Origin: an uncultured Fretibacterium sp.
Lineage (GTDB): Bacteria > Synergistota > Synergistia > Synergistales > Aminobacteriaceae
Assembly (NCBI RefSeq): GCF_938040765.1
Contig: NZ_CALIAA010000219.1
Span: forward strand, 1-12,045
Reading direction: 5' to 3'
DNA: 12,045 nt
Shown: positions 1 through 5,848 of the stretch, piece by piece
How positions within the stretch are numbered: the first letter of the stretch is position 1
Layout: every line of letters starts with the position of its first letter
Position numbers and translations under genes: made by a program
Notes under the pieces: generated by a model
What the model was told of the DNA's origin: nothing
Databases searched by the model: none
Seen by the model: the letters and a program-made list of their open reading frames with translations, nothing else

Positions 1-73
1 TTTCACCAGGCGTACGGAGAAGCACGTCGAACCGAAGGTTTGCGGAGCAGCCAAGGTGAGCCTTCATTCTTTA

Positions 74-116
74 CCTGCATCGACAACGCGGTAACGGTAC
101 CGCGTGTCGATGCAGG
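74..116. other. Long near-perfect stem-loop in the leader of the ACP operon
   Basis: Bases 74-93 and 98-116 are reverse complements apart from one unpaired A at about 85/86. They form 12 bp plus 7 bp around a 4-nt ACGG loop. No T-tract follows on either strand, so it is not a textbook intrinsic terminator. It could end an upstream transcript, act as a processing or regulatory stem for the ACP operon, or be a dispersed repeat. An alternative pairing of CGTGTC (103-108) with GACACG (122-127) would be mutually exclusive with the long stem. Confidence 0.6.
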
Positions 117-132
117 CGATGGACACGTCATT

Positions 133-150
133 CAAGACCTGCCGGTCTTG
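133..150. other. Short perfect hairpin in the leader
   Basis: CAAGACC (133-139) and GGTCTTG (144-150) form a perfect 7-bp stem around a TGCC loop, 66 bases upstream of the ACP start codon. No U-tract follows. It is the second inverted repeat in the same short leader. Its function is unknown. Confidence 0.4.
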
Positions 151-215
151 AGGAGGCGGTCATCTGTTTACACGAAGCATACGAATGATTTGGATTTGAA
201 ATAAGGAGGATCCCG

Positions 216-464
216 ATGGATGCTGTTGCCAAGACAGACCTTGTCTCCAAAATGAATGCCGTCGTCAAGATCGTCTCCGAGGTCCTGGGGCTCCCCGTTA
301 CTGCCGAGTCGTCCATGGAGAACACCGAGGGCTGGGACTCCCTGAAGACCCTCCAGATCGTCATGGCGCTGGACGAGGCGGGGATGCCCGTCCCGCTCGA
401 AAGGATCGCGGAGATACGCACCGTGGCGGACATCGCCCGATTCTCGAGGCAGGACCATGCATGA
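216..464 (+). CDS. Acyl carrier protein (phosphopantetheine carrier)
   Basis: An 82-residue protein of normal ACP length. The attachment motif GWDSL lies at residues 39-43, making Ser42 the expected 4'-phosphopantetheine site. It is followed by the usual helix II (KTLQIVMALDEAG) and a C-terminal helix IV pattern (IRTVADIARF). In the cell it would carry an acyl group as a thioester between enzymes. The ATG at 216 is supported by TAAGGAGGA at 202-210. Its end overlaps the NeuD-like gene by 8 bases, so the two are translationally coupled. The downstream FkbH-family gene is the best clue to cargo, since such enzymes load three-carbon glyceryl units onto dedicated ACPs. It is probably not the housekeeping AcpP, because no fatty-acid genes flank it. 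The ACP identity is firm; the cargo is inferred. Confidence 0.93.
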   Translation: MDAVAKTDLVSKMNAVVKIVSEVLGLPVTAESSMENTEGWDSLKTLQIVMALDEAGMPVPLERIAEIRTVADIARFSRQDHA

Positions 465-1089
465 TCTCGTGATCTACGGGGCGGGCGGACTGGGGCGTGA
501 GGTCGCCGAGATCGTTAGGCGCATCAACGAGCGCCACCGGTTCTGGAATCTCCTGGGCTTCCTCGACGACGGAGCCGAGGCCGGAACGTTCTCGGGAGGA
601 CTTCCCATCCTCGGAGGGCGGAGCTTCGCCGAGGAATTCGACGGCCCTCTCGACGTCGTCCTTTCCATCGCCCGGCCCTCGGACAAGCGTGCGATATACG
701 AGGCTCTGAAGCGCTGCCCCCACGTGCGTTTTCCGAACGTCATCGACACGGACTCGAAGCTCTCCTCCCGCATCGCGATGGAGGAGGGGGGGGTCGTCTC
801 GCACTTCTGCTCCCTGTCCGTAGACATCAGTCTGGGCCGGTGCGTCTTCATCAACACCGGCTCCCATGTCGGACACGATTCCGTGCTGGGCGACTTCTGT
901 TCCGTGATGCCCAACGTCAACATCTCGGGGAACGTCACGATAGGGGCGGAGTCCACCATTGGGGCCGGGGCTTCGATCCTCCAGGGACGATCGGTCGGCT
1001 CCGGGGTCATGGTCGGCATGGGCACCATCGTCCTGACCGACGTCCCGGATGCCTGCACGGTGCTGGGAAACCCCGCGCGAAAGTTCTGA
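457..1089 (+). CDS. NeuD/PglD-type sugar O/N-acyltransferase (left-handed beta-helix)
   Basis: A 210-residue protein, the usual length for NeuD/PglD enzymes. The N-terminal part has a nucleotide-sugar-binding Rossmann-like start (VIYGAGGLGREVAEI, residues 5-19) and a GFLDD turn at 34-38. From about residue 95 hexapeptide repeats build a left-handed beta-helix, ending in GMGTIVLTDVPDACTVLGNPARKF. His140 in the GHDS motif (with His137 nearby) matches the catalytic His region of PglD. Family members transfer an acetyl group from acetyl-CoA to amino sugars or sialic acid. Here the gene starts inside the end of the ACP gene, so an ACP-bound donor is possible but unproven. The FkbH-like gene follows after a 10-base gap. 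The family assignment is firm; the sugar substrate and acyl donor are not known. Confidence 0.9.
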   Translation: MHDLVIYGAGGLGREVAEIVRRINERHRFWNLLGFLDDGAEAGTFSGGLPILGGRSFAEEFDGPLDVVLSIARPSDKRAIYEALKRCPHVRFPNVIDTDSKLSSRIAMEEGGVVSHFCSLSVDISLGRCVFINTGSHVGHDSVLGDFCSVMPNVNISGNVTIGAESTIGAGASILQGRSVGSGVMVGMGTIVLTDVPDACTVLGNPARKF

Positions 1090-1099
1090 GGCGCACGTG

Positions 1100-2752
1100 A
1101 TGTTTCCAAAGGCGACCCCAAAGGCATCTCATTCCCCCTCCCTCATCCTTCTTTCGAACGTCACGGCCGAGAGCCTGGCCCTCCGGCTCAGGACGTTGCA
1201 TGGACTCGATGCGGGAACCGCCCCCGGCTTCGACACCTGGAGGGCGGAGCTCCTGAATCCCGGATCCCCCGCTTGGGAGGCCGGAACTCTTTGTCTCGTT
1301 CTGCACGGTCCGGCCCTTTTCCCCGCCGGAGTCGGCGAGGATTTCGAGTCCGTCCTAGACGGCCTGTCCACCGCCATCGAGGAGGCGAAGCGGCAGCATC
1401 CCGACCGGACGCTGATCGTCTCCACCCTGGACCTTCCGCGGGCCCCCGCTCAGCCTCCGGCGGGTCCGAACCTCGAACGCCGCGCCGCTCAGCGCTGGCG
1501 GGATATTCTGGAATCCCTGCGTGTTCCCGTGCTCGATATCGAGGAGCTCGCCGCCGAGACGGGGCGGGAGAATTTCTACAATGCGAAGACGTGGTACCTT
1601 GGCGCCCTGCCCTTCTCCGCACGGGGGGAGACGCGCCTCGCCGCCGAGGTTGCGCGCATGGGGCGCATCCTGCAGGGGACACGCAGGAAATGCCTGGTCC
1701 TGGACCTGGACGGAACCCTCTGGGGTGGGGTCGTCGGCGAGGACGGCCTGGACGGAATCATCCTCTCGGACCATGGCGTCGGCGCCATCTACAGGGACGT
1801 CCAGGTCGCCGCAAAACGGCTCGCCCGACAGGGGGTGCTCCTGGCCATCGCCTCGAAGAACAACCCCGAGGACGCCCTGCGGCCTTTCCGGGAGCACCCC
1901 AACGCCGTCCTCCACGAGGAGGACTTCGTCTGCGTGAAGGCCAACTGGCTGCCCAAGCCGCAGAATATCGCGGATATCGCCCGTGAGCTCAACATCGGCA
2001 TGGATTCCCTGGTCTTCATCGACGACAATCCCGTAGAGCGGGCGGCCGTTCGGGCCGGCTGCCCGGAGGTCGAGGTCCCGGAGTTCCCGTCCGACACGGC
2101 GGAGCTCCCTGCGTTTATGCGCGAGGTCGCGGACCGTTGTTTCACCGCGCCGCGCTTGGACGCCGAGGATGCCGCCAAGGCCGGAATGTATCGCGCCGAG
2201 GCCCTCCGAACGAGCGCCAGGGCGTCCTGCGGTTCCCTGGACGATTACCTCGCCTCGCTGGAGATGAAACTCGACCTTCACTCCCTGCGGGAGGACGAGG
2301 TGCCCCGGGCCGCACAGCTCTGTGCCAAGACCAACCAGTTCAACCTGACGACGCGCCGATACACGGAGGCGGACCTCCTCGTCATGCTCCGGGACAAGGC
2401 CCGCCGCGTCTGGATCGCCTCCCTGAGAGACCGTTATGGAGACTACGGGCGGATCGCCCTGGCGATTGCGGAGATATCCGGGACAGGAGACACGAAAAGC
2501 GCGCTTTTCGATACCTTTTTGATGAGCTGCAGGGCCATGGGGCGCGGCGTGGAGGGCGCCGTACTTACCTGGATCGAGGAGCTTCTCGGGTCCGAGGGGG
2601 TCACGGCCCTGAACGGCCGATACGTCCCCACCGCAAAAAACGAGCCCGTCCGCGATTTCTGGGAACGCATGGGCTATGCCGAAAACGGGGAACTCTGGAG
2701 CCGGAAGGCTCCATTCCCGGAAAGAAGGTCGTTCGTATGCCGAAACTCTTGA
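1100..2752 (+). CDS. FkbH-family HAD-IIIC protein with C-terminal acyltransferase-like domain
   Basis: A 550-residue protein. Residues 1 to about 190 form the variable FkbH N-terminal region. A HAD domain follows, with motif I LDLDGT (Asp202, Asp204), the SKNN motif at Ser252, Lys280 in VKANW, and the acidic motif IDDNP (Asp308, Asp309). The C-terminal GNAT-like part carries the FkbH hallmark KTNQFNLTTRRY (from Lys410) and RDRYGDYGRI. FkbH homologues of known function dephosphorylate 1,3-bisphosphoglycerate and transfer the glyceryl group to an ACP, and an ACP lies two genes upstream. I chose the ATG at 1100 because GAGG at 1088-1091 sits 8 bases upstream. The in-frame ATG at 1049 lies inside the preceding gene, and a GTG at 1097 is also possible. 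The end overlaps the glycosyltransferase gene by 16 bases. The exact acyl group is inferred. Confidence 0.92.
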   Translation: MFPKATPKASHSPSLILLSNVTAESLALRLRTLHGLDAGTAPGFDTWRAELLNPGSPAWEAGTLCLVLHGPALFPAGVGEDFESVLDGLSTAIEEAKRQHPDRTLIVSTLDLPRAPAQPPAGPNLERRAAQRWRDILESLRVPVLDIEELAAETGRENFYNAKTWYLGALPFSARGETRLAAEVARMGRILQGTRRKCLVLDLDGTLWGGVVGEDGLDGIILSDHGVGAIYRDVQVAAKRLARQGVLLAIASKNNPEDALRPFREHPNAVLHEEDFVCVKANWLPKPQNIADIARELNIGMDSLVFIDDNPVERAAVRAGCPEVEVPEFPSDTAELPAFMREVADRCFTAPRLDAEDAAKAGMYRAEALRTSARASCGSLDDYLASLEMKLDLHSLREDEVPRAAQLCAKTNQFNLTTRRYTEADLLVMLRDKARRVWIASLRDRYGDYGRIALAIAEISGTGDTKSALFDTFLMSCRAMGRGVEGAVLTWIEELLGSEGVTALNGRYVPTAKNEPVRDFWERMGYAENGELWSRKAPFPERRSFVCRNS

Positions 2753-3858
2753 TCGTCACCACCGTAGCCGCAACGCTCAGGGCCTTTCTGCTGCCCTACG
2801 CCCGCCACTTCAGGGATCTGGGCTGGCGCGTGGACGCCCTGTCGCGGGACTCGGAATCCTGCGCGGAGTGCCGGGAGACCTTCGACGCCTGTCACGAGGT
2901 CCCCTTTTCCCGAAAGCCCTGGGCGCTCCGCGGCGTGCGCCGGATGAACGGCGCGATCCGCAGCCTCGTCCTCCGCGAGGGGTACGACATCGTGCACGTC
3001 CACACACCGGTGGCCTCCTTCGTGACGCGAACGGCGCTGGGCCGGCTGCCCGCGGAACGGCGTCCGAAGATCGTCTACACGGCGCACGGGTTCCACTTTC
3101 ACAGCGGCGGCTCGCCCCTGAAAAACCGCCTCTACCTGGAGCTGGAGCGCCGAGCGGCGCGTCGGACGGACCATCTGATCGTCATCAACGAGGAGGACCG
3201 CCGGGCCGCCTTGGAACACGCCCTCGTCCCTCCGGAGAGGCTGACCTGCCTTCCGGGCATCGGACTGGACCTGGCAAGATGGTCCCGAAAATCCGTCTCG
3301 ATGGCCGGGGTATGCGGGCTTTACGAGGAGCTCGGGCTCGGCCGGGAGGACGAGCTCTTCCTCATGGTGGCGGAGTTCAACCCGGGCAAGCGGCACCGGG
3401 ACGCCCTGACCGCTCTGGCCAAGACCGGACGGAGGGACTTTCATCTCGCCCTCGCCGGCAGGGGGCCGCTCGAGGACGAGATGAAGGCCCTTGCCGAGAG
3501 GCTCGGGATCTCCCGGCAGGTCCACTTCCTGGGGCAGCGTTCCGACATTCCCCTGCTGATGCTGACCTCACGGGCGACCATCCTCCCCTCGGAACGGGAG
3601 GGGCTGAATCGAAGCCTCATGGAGTCCATCGCCCTGGGCATCCCGGTCCTGGGTGCGGACGTGCGCGGCATACGCGATCTCGTCACCGACCCCTCCCGCG
3701 GTGCGCTCTACCCCGTCGGCAACTCCGCGGCCCTGGCGGCGGCCATGCTCGTCGCGGCCGCCGCACCCTCCGAGTTCCATCCCCTCCCCGACTCCCGATG
3801 GGACCTCGGCAACCTTCTGAAGGAGCACGAGAGGATCTACTCCGAACTGCTCGGATAG
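2737..3858 (+). CDS. GT4-family glycosyltransferase (GT-B fold, PglA/CapM/EpsD-like)
   Basis: A 373-residue protein. The N-terminal domain contains DIVHVHTPVASFVTR and YTAHGFHFH, typical of the acceptor half of GT-B enzymes in capsule and N-glycan pathways. The C-terminal donor-binding domain has VAEFNPGKRHRDAL and an E-x7-E element (Glu288 to Glu296 in EREGLNRSLME), followed by ALGIPVLGADVRGIRDLV. No signal peptide or membrane segment is evident, so it probably works at the inner face of the membrane on a lipid-linked acceptor. The ATG at 2737 lies inside the end of the FkbH-like gene with AGAAGG just upstream. An in-frame open frame extends back to 2137 but is out of frame with the real upstream gene and was not used. 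It is the last gene of the operon. The nucleotide-sugar donor is not readable from sequence. Confidence 0.92.
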   Translation: MPKLLIVTTVAATLRAFLLPYARHFRDLGWRVDALSRDSESCAECRETFDACHEVPFSRKPWALRGVRRMNGAIRSLVLREGYDIVHVHTPVASFVTRTALGRLPAERRPKIVYTAHGFHFHSGGSPLKNRLYLELERRAARRTDHLIVINEEDRRAALEHALVPPERLTCLPGIGLDLARWSRKSVSMAGVCGLYEELGLGREDELFLMVAEFNPGKRHRDALTALAKTGRRDFHLALAGRGPLEDEMKALAERLGISRQVHFLGQRSDIPLLMLTSRATILPSEREGLNRSLMESIALGIPVLGADVRGIRDLVTDPSRGALYPVGNSAALAAAMLVAAAAPSEFHPLPDSRWDLGNLLKEHERIYSELLG

Positions 3859-3912
3859 CTCGGAAGCGCATTCCCCCAGGCCTTTTTCTCCCAAGTTTCC
3901 CTCCTGCGGCTG

Positions 3913-3941
3913 GTGACTTTTCCGCAGAGATGGAGTATCGT
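3913..3941 (+). promoter_or_regulatory. Candidate sigma-70-type promoter ahead of rubrerythrin
   Basis: GTGACT (3913-3918) and TATCGT (3936-3941) each match four of six consensus bases and are separated by 17 bases. Transcription would start at about 3948, at the left arm of the terminator-like hairpin, so that hairpin would lie in the rubrerythrin leader. This is read by eye and remains tentative. Confidence 0.3.
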
Positions 3942-3946
3942 TAAGG

Positions 3947-3996
3947 GGCTCCCCTCCCGTCCGAACAGGAGCGGGCGGAGGAGGGCCTGTTTTTAT
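3947..3996 (+). terminator. Intrinsic terminator of the glycan operon, possibly an attenuator for rubrerythrin
   Basis: GC-rich arms at 3947-3963 and 3972-3987 pair with one mismatch (3952/3982) and one unpaired C (3958) around a short loop. TGTTTTTATC follows at 3988-3997. This is a good intrinsic terminator about 90 bases after the glycosyltransferase stop codon. The rubrerythrin ribosome site AAAGGGGG starts at 4002, so the element also sits directly in front of that gene. Confidence 0.7.
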
Positions 3997-4016
3997 CTTT
4001 CAAAGGGGGTTTCATC

Positions 4017-4526
4017 ATGCACGAGAGGACCATGAAAGACCTGCAGGAGGCTTTCGCCGGCGAGTCGATGGCCAACAGGAAGTACCTGGCCTTCGCGGAT
4101 CAGGCGAACAAAGAGGGGTATCCCGGCGTCGCGAAGATGTTCCGTGCCATCGCCTCCGCGGAGACGGTGCACGCGACCGCTCACTTCCGGACTATGGACG
4201 GGGTCGGCGATACGGCCAGCAACCTGAAGGCAGCCCTGGACGGGGAGACCTACGAGTTCTCCACCATGTATCCCGGGTTCATCGAGGACGCCGAGGCCGA
4301 GGGGCACGCGGCCGCAAAGCGGAGCTTCCACCTCGCCAACGAGGCGGAGAAGGTTCACGGCGGGCTTTACAAGAAGGCCCTGGAGGGACTTGCCGCTCTC
4401 AAGGGCAAGGACGCCGACTGGTACCTCTGCCCCATCTGCGGCTTCGTCCACGAGGGATCGGCCCCGGATGTCTGCCCGATCTGCAAGGCCAAGGGGAGCG
4501 TATTCGTGAAGAACCCCGCGTGCTGA
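4017..4526 (+). CDS. rbr: Rubrerythrin (diiron peroxidase with rubredoxin-like tail)
   Basis: A 169-residue cytoplasmic protein, shorter than the classic 190-residue form but complete. The N-terminal four-helix ferritin-like domain supplies diiron ligands Glu16, Glu49, His52, Glu77/Glu80 and Glu111/His114, with the family spacing (E-x2-H, E-x2-E, E-x2-H). The C-terminal rubredoxin-like domain has Cys138-x2-Cys141 and Cys153-x2-Cys156 for one iron. It reduces hydrogen peroxide in anaerobes using electrons from NAD(P)H through rubredoxin-type carriers. The ATG at 4017 follows AAAGGGGG at 4002-4009. The gene stands alone between two terminators. No peroxide-response operator could be recognised. 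The assignment is very secure. Confidence 0.97.
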   Translation: MHERTMKDLQEAFAGESMANRKYLAFADQANKEGYPGVAKMFRAIASAETVHATAHFRTMDGVGDTASNLKAALDGETYEFSTMYPGFIEDAEAEGHAAAKRSFHLANEAEKVHGGLYKKALEGLAALKGKDADWYLCPICGFVHEGSAPDVCPICKAKGSVFVKNPAC

Positions 4527-4546
4527 TCCACAGCCGCAATCGTTGC

Positions 4547-4594
4547 ATACAATACGGCGGCCTCCTCGGGAAGAGGAAAGCCGCCGTATTGTAT
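4547..4594. terminator. Bidirectional intrinsic terminator between convergent genes
   Basis: Bases 4547-4561 and 4580-4594 are perfect reverse complements (15 bp), with an inner CCTC/GAGG pairing closing the loop. AT-rich ends give TTGTATTTATT on the plus strand and TTGTATGC on the minus strand. It lies between the stop codons of rubrerythrin (plus) and the DHH protein (minus) and can serve both. The U-tract is better on the plus strand. Confidence 0.88.
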
Positions 4595-4618
4595 TTATTG
4601 GGAATGCCCGAGGGCGGA

Positions 4619-5575
4619 TCAGAACTCCTCGAGGCCGGCTATATTCAGCATCTGCCAGTTCTGGGAGTTGATCTCCTCGAGGATCTCGCTCAGGACCCTG
4701 TCCGCATCCTCGAAGGGAACCTGACACGTCCCCACCCGGCGATGCCCGCCGCCGCCGTACTTCAGCATCAGCTTGCCCACGTCCACGGTGGCCGTCCGAT
4801 TCAGAATGCTGTATCCGACGGAGAAGACGCAGTTCTTCCCCTCCCTGCCGTCGAAAACGCGCACCGAGACGTTCTGATCCGGGTAGAGCGCGTAGATGAT
4901 ATGCCGGTTCCCCACGAAGGTCTCGTCTATCCCGCGAAGATCCGTGACGACGGCGGCCCCCTCGGTGCGGGAATGGTCCTTCATCATCCTCTCGAAGGGC
5001 TCGCGGTGGGCCTCGTAGAGGCGTACCCGCTCCTGAAGGTCCTCGAGCTGCATGATCTCGTCTACAGGCATGACCAGGAGGTGATCGATCAGGCAGTCCA
5101 TCAGCTGATAATTGGAGATGCGGAAGTCGCGGTAGCGCCCGAAGCCGGTTCTGGGGTCCATGATGAAGGAAAGGAGGACCATCCCCTGCGGGTCCAGGAC
5201 CTCCTCCCTGGAAAAGTGGGCGGAGTCGCACTTGTCGGCATCCGCCACCATGCCGTCGAAACGGGCGAGGCGTCCCTTGGCGCCGCCGTAGTATTCGTAG
5301 ATGACCCGCGCACAGCTGGGAGCGGGCCAGGAGGCGCCGACATACTTGTACTGATGCATCACTCCCCGCGCATCCTCGCTGGTATGATGGTCGAACCACA
5401 TGCCGCAGCCCGGGGCATAGGGGATGTTCACCAGGATGTCGTCGGCCGTGACTTCGATGAGCCCATCCTGCATGTCCTTGGGATGAACGAACAGTTTTTC
5501 GTCAAAAAGATTCAGGTCCTTGAGAAGTACCGCACACATCAATCCGTCGAAATCGGATCGGGTCAGAAGCCGCAT
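4619..5575 (-). CDS. DHH/DHHA1 family phosphoesterase
   Basis: A 318-residue protein. The DHH domain has SDFDG (Asp8, Asp10), WFDHH (Asp62, His63, His64) and DADKCDSAHF (Asp112, Asp114), which together build a two-metal site. The DHHA1 substrate-binding domain ends with the GGGGHRRVGTC motif at about residues 275-290. Relatives include exopolyphosphatase-like proteins, NrnA-type nanoRNases and cyclic-dinucleotide phosphodiesterases. All cleave phosphodiester or phosphoanhydride bonds, and the sequence alone does not decide which. There is no PAS/GGDEF or membrane portion as in GdpP, so it is a stand-alone cytoplasmic enzyme. The start at 5575 is supported by GGAGGTGAA (5581-5589, minus). The gene is probably monocistronic, facing rubrerythrin across a shared terminator. 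Confidence 0.9.
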   Translation of the reverse strand: MRLLTRSDFDGLMCAVLLKDLNLFDEKLFVHPKDMQDGLIEVTADDILVNIPYAPGCGMWFDHHTSEDARGVMHQYKYVGASWPAPSCARVIYEYYGGAKGRLARFDGMVADADKCDSAHFSREEVLDPQGMVLLSFIMDPRTGFGRYRDFRISNYQLMDCLIDHLLVMPVDEIMQLEDLQERVRLYEAHREPFERMMKDHSRTEGAAVVTDLRGIDETFVGNRHIIYALYPDQNVSVRVFDGREGKNCVFSVGYSILNRTATVDVGKLMLKYGGGGHRRVGTCQVPFEDADRVLSEILEEINSQNWQMLNIAGLEEF

Positions 5576-5667
5576 CTCGGTTCACCTCCGCAAAAATGGC
5601 AGAAGTCCCTGCCTTCGCTGCTTTTCAGCGCAGATAAGCACGATAAAAGTGAGGATTTACCCTACGC

Positions 5668-5684
5668 CTTGCAGAGGTTGCAAG
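5668..5684. promoter_or_regulatory. 17-bp dyad upstream of the DHH gene
   Basis: CTTGCA (5668-5673) and TGCAAG (5679-5684) form a perfect 6-bp inverted repeat with a 5-bp centre, about 93 bases upstream of the DHH start codon. On the minus strand TTGCAA could serve as a -35 element with GTAAAT 17 bases on, but the -10 match is weak. An operator role is possible. The remainder of 5590-5848 shows no gene, no tRNA and no convincing terminator for the M20 gene. Confidence 0.25.
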
Positions 5685-5848
5685 CGGGAAACCACGGCAA
5701 CGCGTTTCTTTCCGATTGTGAAAAAGTACACGCAGGGTATTGCCGCGAAACGAAAGAAACCCTTTCGAGGCTGACCGGTCCGAAGACTCCAATTCCCCAC
5801 TCCTTCTCATTTTAACTCAAAAAAGTCTGGAACGAAAGGCATCGGCCT

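Noticed and set aside
1..204. A frame open from the left edge to a TAA at 202-204, as if the end of an upstream gene
   Set aside because: Its third-position base use is mixed, unlike the strongly GC-ending neighbours. It runs through both inverted repeats and gives no recognisable protein. A second frame ending at TGA 57-59 could equally be the tail of an upstream gene, so none was called.
2137..2736. A longer start for the glycosyltransferase
   Set aside because: This stretch is inside the FkbH-like gene in another frame. The GT4 N-terminus begins at 2737 with its own ribosome site.
4520..5815. A 431-codon plus-strand open frame opposite the DHH gene
   Set aside because: It is the complement of the DHH coding sequence with no recognisable protein, and it begins across the terminator.
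5590..5848. Possible tRNA, small RNA or M20 terminator in the 5.6-5.8 kb gap
   Set aside because: No cloverleaf could be drawn. The CGAAAG/CTTTCG hairpin at 5751-5767 has a short stem and a poor T-tract and lies about 80 bases from the M20 stop.
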